Source of the DNA: a bacterium
Lineage (GTDB): Bacteria > Eisenbacteria > RBG-16-71-46 > CAIMUX01
Length of the DNA: 64,000 nt
Assembly: GCA_030431975.1 (NCBI GenBank)
Contig: JAUIHP010000004.1
Span: 190,001-254,000, forward strand
Reading direction: 5' to 3'
Shown here one piece after another: positions 17,086 to 26,700 of this stretch (the stretch's first letter is position 1; every line of letters begins with the position of its first letter). The notes under the pieces are model-generated. The model was not told where the DNA came from, made no database searches, and worked only from the letters and a program-made list of their open reading frames with translations. The translations under genes and the position numbers were made by a program.

Positions 17086-18663
17086 TTATCCGCGGTATCC
17101 GCCGCCGTCCGTACCACCGACCGTGACCGAGCCGTCGATCTTGACTGTGGGCAGGCCCTGGCTGACGGGGACGCTCTGGCCGTTCTTACCGCAGGTCCAA
17201 CCACCGACCGAGATCTGGAGGTCGTTCCCGACGAGCGACACGTTCTCGAGGGCTTTGGGGCCGTTCCCGATGAGGTTGACGTCCTTGATCGGAGCGGTCA
17301 GCTTGCCGTTCTCGATGAGATAGCCGGCGCTGACATAGAAGGAGAAGTCTCCGGCGCCGATCTGGACCTGACCGTTGGTGAACTCCTGGCAGTAGATGCC
17401 TCTGTCGACGGTCTTGATGATCTCTTCGGGGTCGTGCGGGCCGTTCTCCATGAAGGTGTTGCGCATACGCGGCATGATCGTGTGGCGGAAGGACTGACGG
17501 CGGCCGCTGCCCGTGGGCTCGACGCCGTAGTGCTTGGCGCTGATCCGGTCGTGCATGTAGCTGCGGAGGATTCCGTTCTCGACCAGGATCGTTTTCTCGC
17601 TCGGGTTGCCTTCGTCGTCGACGTTGATCGTTCCGCGAAGGTGCGGGTTCGTTCCGTCGTCGACCACGGTGACGTTTTCATTGGCAACCTTGCGGCCGAT
17701 CATGTCGGCGTAGATCGACACGCCCTTGCGGTTGAAGTCGGCTTCCATTCCGTGACCGATGGCCTCGTGCAGAAGGACTCCGGAACCGCCGGGGCCGAGG
17801 ACGACCGGCATTTCACCGGCCGGAGGCGTGACGGCTTCGAAAAGCTTGACCGTCCGGCTGACGGCGAGGTCGGCGATCTCTTCGATTTCGCCTTCGGCGT
17901 AGCTGTGAATGTCGCGACGTCCGGCGAGGTTGTAGCCGTTGCGCTCTTTGCGACCTTCCTGCTCGGCTACGACGCTGGCGCCGATCGAGGAGGCGGGCTG
18001 ATAGTCCTCGACGGCAAGTCCATCGGAGTTGATGACGAGAATGCGGCCGGTCGCGTCGGAGAAGTTGATCGTCGCCTTCTTTACGCGCTGGTCCTTGGCG
18101 AAAATCCGCTCGTTGATGTCGGTAAGGAACGGGATCTTGCGATCGATGCCGACTTCTTCCCAAGCCGTCTCGATGGGATAGAAGTTGTTTCGACCGGCAA
18201 CCTTGTAGGCGTCCGGAGCCTTGCGGGCGTCACCCTGCGCGATGGAGGCGGCGGTCATGGCCGCATCGACGATCGAGCGCTCGCTGAGCTCTTCCGTGAA
18301 TGCGAAGCCGGTCTGGTCACCGACGATAACGCGGACGCCGACGCCGAGGTCGACCGAGGAGTAGGCGCGGTTGACGGCGCCGTCTTCCAAACCGACGTAG
18401 TTGCTGACCTGGTGCTGGAAGAAGAGATCCGCGAATTCCCCGCCCTTGGAGAGCGCCGCGTTCATGGCCTTCCGGATGGTCGACTGGTCGACGCCGAAGT
18501 TTTGGGCGAAGTAGGTGGCGTTGAGATTGAGGGCCGGAGTGGCCACGCCGGGTTCAGGGGTGGCGAATACGTTCCCCGTGCGGGTGAGGAACGAAGGGAT
18601 GACGACCATTCCGAGGCCGCCGGCCGCTCCCTTGAGAAAGTCTCTCCGGTTCCAGTTGGACAT
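17086..18663 (-). CDS. tldD: TldD-type metalloprotease with twin-arginine signal
   Basis: A 525-residue catalytic subunit of the TldD/TldE protease. The zinc motif HEAIGHGMEAD (HExxxH) lies near residues 298-308 and is intact. The N-terminus carries a twin-arginine-like signal (NRRDFLKGAAGGLGMVVIP, Arg6-Arg7), unlike E. coli TldD, so this copy is predicted to be exported folded through Tat. Family blocks include SSVDLGVGVRVIVGDQTGFA and GSGRRQSFRHTIMPRMRNT. First gene of the tldD-tldE pair. An exported pair implies extracytoplasmic substrates. TldE has no matching signal, so it may be co-exported or remain behind; that point is unresolved. Confidence 0.88.
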   Translation of the reverse strand: MSNWNRRDFLKGAAGGLGMVVIPSFLTRTGNVFATPEPGVATPALNLNATYFAQNFGVDQSTIRKAMNAALSKGGEFADLFFQHQVSNYVGLEDGAVNRAYSSVDLGVGVRVIVGDQTGFAFTEELSERSIVDAAMTAASIAQGDARKAPDAYKVAGRNNFYPIETAWEEVGIDRKIPFLTDINERIFAKDQRVKKATINFSDATGRILVINSDGLAVEDYQPASSIGASVVAEQEGRKERNGYNLAGRRDIHSYAEGEIEEIADLAVSRTVKLFEAVTPPAGEMPVVLGPGGSGVLLHEAIGHGMEADFNRKGVSIYADMIGRKVANENVTVVDDGTNPHLRGTINVDDEGNPSEKTILVENGILRSYMHDRISAKHYGVEPTGSGRRQSFRHTIMPRMRNTFMENGPHDPEEIIKTVDRGIYCQEFTNGQVQIGAGDFSFYVSAGYLIENGKLTAPIKDVNLIGNGPKALENVSLVGNDLQISVGGWTCGKNGQSVPVSQGLPTVKIDGSVTVGGTDGGGYRG

Positions 18664-19223
18664 GACCGGTTCTCCTATCGGTTGCGTGAGTGAGTGAGCA
18701 GTCTCCTACCGACTTGTTAAGACGGGGACTTACGTCGATTTGTTCGAACAGTTTTCCTCAACCTCTCCCATGCTGGAGATTAGCACAGGTGAAGCTAGGC
18801 GGGCGATTCGCAGGAATGCCGGGTGTGGGGTGGTTGAGGAGGGGGCTGGCGGGGTGTTTTGAGCGGGTGGTTGGTCCCTACGAAACCGTTCGTATTTTGC
18901 GAGCGTACGACCTCCGCTGGGGCGGCCTGGAATCTTCAAGTTTCTGGCGGTCGCTGGGATTGGTCCCCGGCATCGGCCGCCGGCTCCGCTCCCTCCTCCC
19001 CTGGAGCGGCTTGAAATCTTCAAGTTTCTGCTCCTTTTCCTCATCCGCTTTTCCTTTGGCGACGTAGCCCCCATGAATCGCGATTCCCCGAAACGAATTG
19101 GACAGGTTACGGAAGCCGGCCCCTCGGTCGCTCCCGTACCTGCCTGATGCTGCCGCCTGCAACGCCCGGACCTGATCGGGGCGGGGGGCGGTAGTCCCGA
19201 AAACAAACGTCGAGGAGGACGAG
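18664..19223. other. 560-bp intergenic region with a ~24-bp direct repeat
   Basis: No convincing gene. Two near-identical copies of the element containing AATCTTCAAGTTTCTG lie near 18925-18950 and 19008-19034, about 84 bp apart. Small open frames here lack ribosome sites and recognisable domains. Promoters for tldD (minus) and the DUF4331 gene (plus) must lie in it but were not pinned down. Confidence 0.5.
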
Positions 19224-20969
19224 ATGAAACGCGCCTTGTGTCGTGTTTCCGTGTGGGCGGGAATGACGGCGATGCTAGCTGGTGGTACATGGGCTTCCAG
19301 CCACCGGGAGGCTCCGGGGATCATGGCCGATCCTGCTGCGGACAATACCGATACCTACGTCTTTGTCAGTCCGGACAATCCGGACAACCTGGTCTTCGTC
19401 GGTTGCTGGTGGCCGATCGAGGATCCTGCTGGTGGACCCAACTTCTTTCACTTTGATCCGGAAGCGGAGTACGTCTTTCACGTCGATAACGACGGAGACG
19501 CTCGCGAAGAGATCACTTTCATCTTTCGATTTGATACGGAGATCCAGGACGGGAACACGTTCCTTTACGCGAAGAACACTATCGACAGCCTGGACGATCC
19601 GGACTGGAACTTCCGCCAGTCCTACGACGTGCTGAGAGTCGAAGGTATTTTCGGAGAGACCACGGTTCTTGGAGAGGACCTCGTCGTGCCACCGGCCAAC
19701 ATCGGGCCGCGGACCACGCCGAACTATGAGTCGCTGGCTGCCGGCGCGTACTACGAGTTCGACAACGGAATCAAAGTGTTCGCCGGTCAGCGGGACGATC
19801 CCTTCTTCGTCGATTTGGGAGCTGTCTTCGATCTACTCGCCTTCCGGTCGGTGCCTGGAAACATGGGCGAAGGTCAGGATGATCTTTCGGGGATGAACGT
19901 GCAGGCGATCGCCCTGGAAGTTCCGATCTCCATGTTGACGAAGGACGGCAGTTCCCCGACCGATCCCGCAGATGCTGCGGCTGTCATCGGAACGTGGGCC
20001 ACGACCCGACGGATGAAGGCTCCGGGAAGCCCGGTGGCCGGTGTCGAGCAGGTCTCGCGTTTGGGGATGCCGCTCGTCAACGAAGTGGTCATTCCGCTCG
20101 GTAAGAAGGACGCTTTCAACGCGTCGCGGCCGATCCACGATCCGCAGTTCCTCGACTTCGTCGTCGATCCGGAGCTGCCTCAGATCATCGAAGCGCTCTA
20201 CGGCGTGACGGCGCCTCCGGCACCGCGTTGTGACCTGGTCAGTGTTTTCCTGACGGGAGTTCCCGGTCTCAACCAACCGCCGGATGTTGTCCCTGGCGAA
20301 ATGCTGCGGGTCAACGTGGCGATCAAACCGGATGATTCGAACAGTCGCTTCGGTGTGTTGGCCGGAGATCTCGATGGCTTCCCCAACGGTCGGCGTCTCT
20401 ATGACGACGTCGTCGATATCGCGGAGCGCGTGGTGGCGGGAGTGCTCTATCCGGCGTTTTGTGATGATGACTTCATGCCTCATCCGCTGGCGTCGCAGCT
20501 TGGGGACGGGGTCGACCGAAATGACCTCGAGTTCTCGGACAAGTTTCCCTATCTGGCTGTGCCTCATCAGGGCTTCATGCACGAACACCATCGCGTCGAA
20601 GACCCTCATCCGCCCGAGCTGCTTCGGGGCGTTCGCGGTCGCAAGCAGGTTGCGGCGCCGGCTGCTTCGAAGTCGGATGTCGGAGCTATGGGTGAGCTCG
20701 AACTTTCTCCGCCGGTTCCGATCACCGACGGAGTGCGTTTCTCGTTCGCGCTGCCTCAGGCGGGTCACGCTCGGCTGGATGTGTTCGACGTCTCCGGACG
20801 CCGTGTAAGCACGGTCCTGGACGACGGACTTTCTGCAGGGAGTCACACCGTCGACTGGGACGGCACGGATGCTTCGGGTCGTGCTCTCCAGACTGGAATC
20901 TACTTCTCTCGACTGGACGTTGACGGAGCCCGGGCCGAGAGCAAGGTGCTCGTCGTCCGTCCCTCCTGA
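19224..20969 (+). CDS. Secreted DUF4331 protein with FlgD-like C-terminal domain
   Basis: A 581-residue exported protein. A GAGGAGGACGAG site precedes the ATG. The signal peptide (RVSVWAGMTAMLAGGTWA) is followed directly by the DUF4331 hallmark SSHREAP and DNTDTYVFVSPDNPD. DUF4331 covers most of the protein (GPNFFHFDPEAEYVFHVDND; LGMPLVNEVVIPLGKKDAFN; FPNGRRLYDDVVDI). The domain is common in environmental bacteria and its biochemical role is unknown. The last ~85 residues are the FlgD-like sorting/anchoring domain (LDVFDVSGRRVSTVLDDGL, then LQTGIYFSRLD). A large stem with a T-run follows the gene. It may be regulated with the downstream DUF4198/ECF unit, but this is only proximity. Confidence 0.85.
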   Translation: MKRALCRVSVWAGMTAMLAGGTWASSHREAPGIMADPAADNTDTYVFVSPDNPDNLVFVGCWWPIEDPAGGPNFFHFDPEAEYVFHVDNDGDAREEITFIFRFDTEIQDGNTFLYAKNTIDSLDDPDWNFRQSYDVLRVEGIFGETTVLGEDLVVPPANIGPRTTPNYESLAAGAYYEFDNGIKVFAGQRDDPFFVDLGAVFDLLAFRSVPGNMGEGQDDLSGMNVQAIALEVPISMLTKDGSSPTDPADAAAVIGTWATTRRMKAPGSPVAGVEQVSRLGMPLVNEVVIPLGKKDAFNASRPIHDPQFLDFVVDPELPQIIEALYGVTAPPAPRCDLVSVFLTGVPGLNQPPDVVPGEMLRVNVAIKPDDSNSRFGVLAGDLDGFPNGRRLYDDVVDIAERVVAGVLYPAFCDDDFMPHPLASQLGDGVDRNDLEFSDKFPYLAVPHQGFMHEHHRVEDPHPPELLRGVRGRKQVAAPAASKSDVGAMGELELSPPVPITDGVRFSFALPQAGHARLDVFDVSGRRVSTVLDDGLSAGSHTVDWDGTDASGRALQTGIYFSRLDVDGARAESKVLVVRPS

Positions 20970-20980
20970 CGGCGTAGCGT

Positions 20981-21086
20981 AGGACCGACACCGGGCAACA
21001 GGCGGATGCACCAAGCGGCGGGCGTTCGCTTTCCGGCCGGTACCGGCCCCGGCTGGGCGGAGCTCGGTGTCGGTCCTCTTTTTTCG
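20981..21086 (+). terminator. Long-range terminator stem or structured RNA
   Basis: AGGACCGACACCG (20981-20993) pairs perfectly with CGGTGTCGGTCCT (21065-21077), followed at once by CTTTTTT. The 71-base interior contains its own palindrome (GGCCGGTACCGGCC, about 21035-21048). It could terminate the DUF4331 transcript or be a multi-helix regulatory leader of the next gene. Confidence 0.6.
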
Positions 21087-21166
21087 ATGTGATGGAGTGG
21101 CGAAGGCGAAGAGCGGGAGATGGGAACGATGAGGAGGGGCGGGGACAATGATGAGGGGAGGGGACA

Positions 21167-22210
21167 ATGATGAGGAGAGAGGGAAGGCTCATGAGGAAAG
21201 AGGGAACGATGAGGGATGAAGGCGTGGCGTCGAGTCCAGCGGGCAATGGCGCTGTCGGAGCAGAAGCTGTGAGTCCTGAATCGCACCGAACTGTCCGAGC
21301 TGCCCGAGCTGGCCAGAGTTGCCGGAGTGTCTGGAGCGGCCGGAGTCTCTGGAGTTGCCCGAGTGCCTGGAGCGGCCGGAGTGGCCCGAGCGGCTGGATT
21401 GCCGCGGGACTGGTCATGTTGTCCACCCTTGTAACTTCGGCGGATGCCCATGAGTTCTGGTTGCACGCGAGTCAAACAGAACCTGACTCGGACAGGCTTA
21501 CCGTCTCGGCGTTTGTCGGCGAGGGCTTGAAAGGTGAACCGGTCCGGTATTCCGACTTCCTCGCGGACCGGCTGGCTATCGTAGGTACGGAAGCCGTGGA
21601 CCTGAGGCCGCGGGCCGGTCACGGCAAGTGGCAGTTTGCGGAGCTCGGTCCGGCGGAGTCCGGGTGGGTTCTTTATGAGTCCCGATTCTCCGAGCATGAG
21701 ATGCAGCGCGATGACTTTGTGGAGTATCTGCACACGGACGGGTTGGAAGCGATCCTGCCGGATGTTGACGATACGGGTAAGCGAGTGCGGGAGCGGTACC
21801 GTCGGTCGGCGAAACTTTGGACAGGTGGGCCCAGCGAGCGGACCACGGAACTTGGAGAACAGATCGTGACGGAGCCGGCGGGGCTGGCCATGGAGATCGT
21901 TCCGGCGAAAGATCCCGTCGAGACTACCGGTGAGGTCACGTTCCGCGTAGACTACCTCGGTCGGCCTCTGGCCGGATGTCTCGTCCGGGCCTGGAGTGCG
22001 GAGGATGCGTCGACGGTGAAGTCGCCATCCGATCGACCTCAACTTGCCGAGGTGCCGATTTGGCGAGGCCGGACCAACGAGCACGGAGAGATCGTCCTGC
22101 CCCTCGACCGACGTGGGGAATGGATGATTGCGGCCGTCCACATCGTTCCCAGCGAATCCTCGGATCACGATTGGGACAGTACCTGGAGTTCCTTGAGTTT
22201 CCTTCGCTAG
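21167..22210 (+). CDS. Exported DUF4198 protein
   Basis: Up to 347 residues. The conserved domain starts after a signal-type helix (WIAAGLVMLSTLVTSADA) with AHEFWLHAS, the DUF4198 hallmark found in periplasmic proteins sometimes linked to nickel/cobalt handling. A second conserved end block is LAEVPIWRGRTNEHGEIVLPL. The start is uncertain: about 75 residues before the signal helix are low-complexity (RSVWSGRSLWSCPSAWSGR), encoded by imperfect 9-bp repeats, and ATGs at 21167, 21191 and 21209 all lie in a purine-rich repeat. The ECF sigma gene begins 3 bases after its stop, so it is the first gene of that unit and could be the process that sigma factor monitors. Confidence 0.7.
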   Translation: MMRREGRLMRKEGTMRDEGVASSPAGNGAVGAEAVSPESHRTVRAARAGQSCRSVWSGRSLWSCPSAWSGRSGPSGWIAAGLVMLSTLVTSADAHEFWLHASQTEPDSDRLTVSAFVGEGLKGEPVRYSDFLADRLAIVGTEAVDLRPRAGHGKWQFAELGPAESGWVLYESRFSEHEMQRDDFVEYLHTDGLEAILPDVDDTGKRVRERYRRSAKLWTGGPSERTTELGEQIVTEPAGLAMEIVPAKDPVETTGEVTFRVDYLGRPLAGCLVRAWSAEDASTVKSPSDRPQLAEVPIWRGRTNEHGEIVLPLDRRGEWMIAAVHIVPSESSDHDWDSTWSSLSFLR

Positions 22211-22213
22211 AAC

Positions 22214-22762
22214 ATGCCCAACGAGATCGCACACATTGCCGAGCGTTTTCGGGCAGGCGAGGAGTCTGCCCTCTCGGAACTCTACGATCAGCACAGTGAT
22301 CTCGTGTTCTCGCTTATCCTGAGAATCGTTCGTGACGAAGGCGAGGCCGAAGACGTCCTTCAGGAATGCTGGGTCGAGGCATGGCGCCGACGCACACAGT
22401 ATGAACCGGCCCGCGGTTCGTTTGCCGCGTGGATCGTCGTCATGGCTCGAAGTCGAGCCCTCGACCGGGTTCGGCGGAGAGACTCGCGTGACCTGAAGCT
22501 CGAGCTGGCTCAGCTCGAGACCGCACCGGTGCCCTCGACGGATGAGTCTTTGGAGCGGGACGAAACCTCGCGACAGGTCCGGGAGGCGCTCGACACCCTG
22601 GAGCCGAAGCGGCGCGAGGCCATCGAGCTGGCGTTCTGGGACGGCCTGTCCCACTCCAAGATCTCGGATGCACTGGACCAGCCGCTCGGAACCGTGAAAT
22701 CCTGGGTTCGATCCGGGCTTCACGAAATGAAAAAGACCCTGCCGAGGGAGGAGCAATCGTGA
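22214..22762 (+). CDS. ECF-family RNA polymerase sigma factor (SigK-like)
   Basis: A 182-residue sigma factor. Region 2 contains YDQHSDLVFSLILRIVRDEGEAEDVLQECWVEAWRRR, given here as one ~37-residue block at about 27-63 with the DVLQECW core. Region 4 is EALDTLEPKRREAIELAFWDGLSHSKISDALDQP with the helix-turn-helix GLSHSKIS and GTVKSWVRSGL. No extra C-terminal domain. It is preceded by DUF4198 (3-base gap) and overlaps the anti-sigma start by 4 bases (GTGA), so the pair is translationally coupled. It probably responds to a cell-envelope or redox signal through the RskA-like partner. Confidence 0.92.
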   Translation: MPNEIAHIAERFRAGEESALSELYDQHSDLVFSLILRIVRDEGEAEDVLQECWVEAWRRRTQYEPARGSFAAWIVVMARSRALDRVRRRDSRDLKLELAQLETAPVPSTDESLERDETSRQVREALDTLEPKRREAIELAFWDGLSHSKISDALDQPLGTVKSWVRSGLHEMKKTLPREEQS

Positions 22763-23697
22763 TGCAACACCACGATCACTTCCTCGAACTCTGTACGGGT
22801 TATCTGCTCGACTCACTGGATCCTGCAGAGCGGAGAGAATTCGAGGCCCACTTGCGTGACGGTTGTTCCATCTGCGAGTCCGAACTTCGGACCTTGGGAG
22901 AGGCCTTTGCCGATCTCGCGGAGTTGGCGCCGCGAAAGGCAGCCCCGAGCGCGGTCAAGGCGAGGGTGCTGGGTGAGATTCGTGGCGCGAGTGCGGAGGC
23001 TCGGTCCGAGAGCCGCGGCCTTGAGTCCGAGACGAACATGCAGTCGACGTCGGACGACTCCGGCGCACCGGCCGACAGTGGGGCGGAGGATGCGGATCGC
23101 ACGGACCGCATGACGCCGCCGTCGTCTTCTTCGTCGCCGTCCAAGGTCATTGAGTTCAAGGTGCCGGCGTGGGTGAAGGTTGCGATGCCGACCCTGGCTG
23201 CGGCGTGCCTACTCCTGTTGGTCGATGGAACCCGGATTCGTTCGGACCGGGATCAGCTCGAAGGCCGTCTGGAAATCGTTCGCGCTCGGATCACGGAACT
23301 CGAAGCGGAGCGCGACGAGCAGGCCAAGTGGGCCAGCCTCATCGAGTCTTCGGAGGTTCAGGTTGCCGAACTCGGAGCGACGGGTTCGGACACTCCGGAC
23401 GGGCTTTCCGGTTGGGCTGTTTACGAACCGACGAGCCGCCAGGCGGCTGTGCTTCTGCGGAACGCGACGCCGCCGGCCGGATCGGACTTCCAGCTGTGGG
23501 CGATCGACGGAGACGGCCCGCGGAATTTGGGTGTCGTCCAGCTCGATGCAAACGGTCAGGGTACGGTCCGGGTTGATCGGGTAACCGGAGAGGCGGACAT
23601 TGCGGCCATCGCGGTTTCCCTGGAGCCTGCGGGTGGGTCGCCCAATCCGAATGCGCCGTCAGGACCTGTTGTGCTGGTGGGTAGTCTCGGCGACTAG
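22759..23697 (+). CDS. RskA-type membrane anti-sigma factor
   Basis: A 312-residue anti-sigma factor. The N-terminal cytoplasmic domain (about 1-75) carries the zinc-finger-like anti-sigma signature (HHDHFLELCTGYLLDSLDPA, then HLRDGCSICESEL). A Ser/Asp-rich linker (about 80-125) precedes one transmembrane helix (VKVAMPTLAAACLLLLVDG, about 138-156) and a short coiled coil. The exported C-terminus matches the RskA domain (GWAVYEPTSRQAAVLLRNATPP, at about 214-235; SDFQLWAIDGDGPRNLGVV). It starts at GTG 22759 or ATG 22762, overlapping the sigma stop. It is expected to hold the sigma factor at the membrane until the signal releases it. Confidence 0.9.
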   Translation: MMQHHDHFLELCTGYLLDSLDPAERREFEAHLRDGCSICESELRTLGEAFADLAELAPRKAAPSAVKARVLGEIRGASAEARSESRGLESETNMQSTSDDSGAPADSGAEDADRTDRMTPPSSSSSPSKVIEFKVPAWVKVAMPTLAAACLLLLVDGTRIRSDRDQLEGRLEIVRARITELEAERDEQAKWASLIESSEVQVAELGATGSDTPDGLSGWAVYEPTSRQAAVLLRNATPPAGSDFQLWAIDGDGPRNLGVVQLDANGQGTVRVDRVTGEADIAAIAVSLEPAGGSPNPNAPSGPVVLVGSLGD

Positions 23698-23722
23698 ATC
23701 GGCGATCGGTTCTCCGGACCCC

Positions 23723-26700
23723 TTACTGTGGAGTCCACGTGGCGACGTGGGTCGCGACCTCTTCCACCGTCATACGGTCGCCCTCGTTGATGAGGACCAG
23801 ATAGCGAGCCTCTCCCAGTACGTCCCGGAGCCTCTCTTGCGTCGCGGAGACTCCCTCCCGGTGGGCGTTGTCAAGTCGCACACCGAAAGACTCCATCAAT
23901 CGGGGACCAGCCGATGTGATCGGTGTCACCCACTCTGCGTACGACTCGACTTGAGGAAGTTGGCTGATGATGAGCAGTGTGTTTCCGAAGAACGTGCGGG
24001 ACTTTGCTTCGTGCAAAACCTCTGCGGCTTCGACCAGGAGCCGTAGAGCGCGCTCGAGATCATTCTCGCGTCCCGCCAAGTGTCCAAGGTTGGAAAGGGC
24101 GATCCCGATCGACGCCTCGTCACGCACTTCGCGAAACAGGGCCAGGCACTCTTCGTGATAGGCACGGGAGGCCTTGTAGTCCTTGAGCTGTTCGGAAACG
24201 TTTCCGAGTCCGCTGAGGGTGATGGCGAGACTTCGTTTCGTTCCGAACTCACGCATGAGTTCCAAGACTTCAACGAGATGGGCGCGAGCTCGCTCGGTGT
24301 CGCCGCGGGCGACGAAGACCGAACCCAAGTTTTGCATCATCTCGGTGGCGGTGCGCCGGTTACCGACCTTTTCGAAAAGCTCTTTGGCCGATCGGAAGTG
24401 CGCTTCCGCGTCCTCGAATCGTCTGCGGTTGATGGCGAAGATTCCCAGGCTGTTGAGGGTGCGGGCGAGATCCTCGTCGAATCCTCCTGCACGAAAGGTC
24501 TCGGCCGCGCGGCTCAACAGATCCTCGCACTCGTCGGAAAGTGACAGTTGTTCCGCGAACGATCCTGCTTGGAAAAGAGCTCTTCCCACCCAACGATCGT
24601 CGACTCCCCGAGTGTCTTCCAGCAGGTCGGCGAAGGCATCGAACCCTTCCTGTGGACGGCCCCTTGCCGCCCAGTAGCCGGCGACACGATCGGCCAGCTG
24701 AATCGCCTCGGTCAGAGCCTGGGTGCGTTCCTTGCGGCTCCGCGCTCGGTCGGCCGTGGATTGACGAAACTCGAGGGCCGCGCGAATGTTGGCTGCCTCC
24801 CGGTCCAGCGTTTCCACGGCGATCTCTTCGTCCCCGCTGGTCAGCTTGGGAACGTACTGGTTGGCGACAGCCGTGAAGTGTTCAGCGTGGCGCTCCGAGA
24901 CTCGTCGGTGATGGGCCGCTGACATCTTTCCCTCTGCGAAGACGCGGACGGTTTCGAGAAGGCGAAATCTCGGCCTTTCGCCGAAGGCTGAAACGACGAG
25001 TGACGAATCGACGAGTTCGGCGAGAAGGTCGCCGGCCAGAGCCTCGTTTGAGGTCACCTCGGCGGCACCAAGATCGAATCCTCCACGGAAAACGGAAAGC
25101 GAGACGAAGAGCTGCTTCGTCCTCTTGTCGAGCATTCGGTAGCTCCAGTCGATGACACCGGACATGGTCCGGTGCCGCTCAGGGCGCTCGTCGGCCGCAT
25201 CCGCAAGGTCAATTCGCCGTTGAAAGCGCCGAAGGATATCCGCCGGACTGAGAACCGACACTCGCGCTGCGGCCAACTCCAAGGCCAGGGGCAACCCTTC
25301 GAGATGGCGAACCAGATCGGCAATCGCGGAAGCGTTTCTGGGCGTCAATTGGAACTCGGGCTCATGCTCGCGGGCGCGGTCCAGGAACAGCTGGACGCTT
25401 GGACTCTCGGAGAGCTTCTTGCCAAAACCGTTCGTTTCGGGAACCGGAAGCGGGGCCAGCGGGAAACGTTGCTCGCCTTCGATACTGACCGGCCGTCGCG
25501 ACGTGACCAGGGTGACCGTGCGTTCGAGACGTCGAGTCAGTTCACTGAGGACCGGGGCCGCGTCGGGGAGAATCTGTTCCAGATTATCCAGAATCAGAAC
25601 TGACTTCTCTGCGCTGAGGTGTTGGGTGATGGCATCGATCCATTCTCCGGACCTGGGGACGCCGAGTTCATCGGCAATGCGCTGTAGGACGAGGGAGGGA
25701 TCTCTCGTCGCTTCGAGTCCGACGAACCATGCGCCCCCTGGCGCGATGTCGTCGACCCGGCGGGCGAGTTCTCGGGCCAACCGGGTCTTGCCTGTGCCGC
25801 CGACGCCTTGGAGTGTGATCAGAGGCGCACCCGATGCGACGAGGGCACGGAGCTTTTCGAGTTCTGTTTCCCGTCCAAAGAACCGCGAGCGGTGGCGAGC
25901 AACGTTGGTGCGAACGGATCGCTCTGCTTTGGTGGAGTCATTGAACGCATTGCTGTCGCCGAGGTCAGACGGACTGGCGAGGTCGCGGTCCGGGAACCTT
26001 TCGTGCGGGGACGAGAGTGCGATGGCGGCAGGGGTGGCGACCGTTCTACCCGGGCGCGTGACATCGACGGTTCGGAGGAGAGCCGCGATCCGTTCGCCGT
26101 GGAACTGTCCATCTCTGAATGTGGCATCGACGATGTCGAGAGCAATGGTTGCCGGCTCGGACCGGCTCTTTCTGGCCGTGGCGGCGTCAAGTTTCCGAAA
26201 CGTGGTGATGGCCGCGATGGCCTCCGGCACGCGAAAGAATCCGACGAGTTTGCGCGTGTCGGAAACGGAAGCCAGTAGTGCCCGCGGACCGCAGCCCTGC
26301 AAGGTACGCTGCAGCGCGGAGACTCCCCGTCCGTGGAGTTCGATCGCTGCCAGGCAGAACGTGGCGCCGTCCTCTACTCGGAAGGCCGGGTTGCGGGGTG
26401 CTGCCGGCCGGCGAGAACTCGGTCCGGGTCGTGACCGGATGGACGCTTCGGTGTCCGGTTCCGGGTCGACGTCGAGATCCACTCGCAATCGCTCCGCCAA
26501 GGCTTCGTAGAGGCGCCTGGCTTCGGGTTCGCGGCCGGCCTCCGAGAGCAGCCGAAACCAGGTGGCGTGGGCGGGTTCGTCATAGGGGTCGATGGCGGCG
26601 GCGCGGCGGGCCAGATCGAGGGCACGCTCGGGGTCACCCTCTTCGATGGCCGCGTCTCTGCGTTCTGTGAGGATGCCGGCGGCACACTTTTCGTACTCGT

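Noticed and set aside
16459-18693. Long plus-strand open frame (744 codons) opposite tldD/tldE
   Set aside because: It is antisense to two well-conserved genes; high GC keeps the opposite strand open and the translation has no domain or ribosome site.
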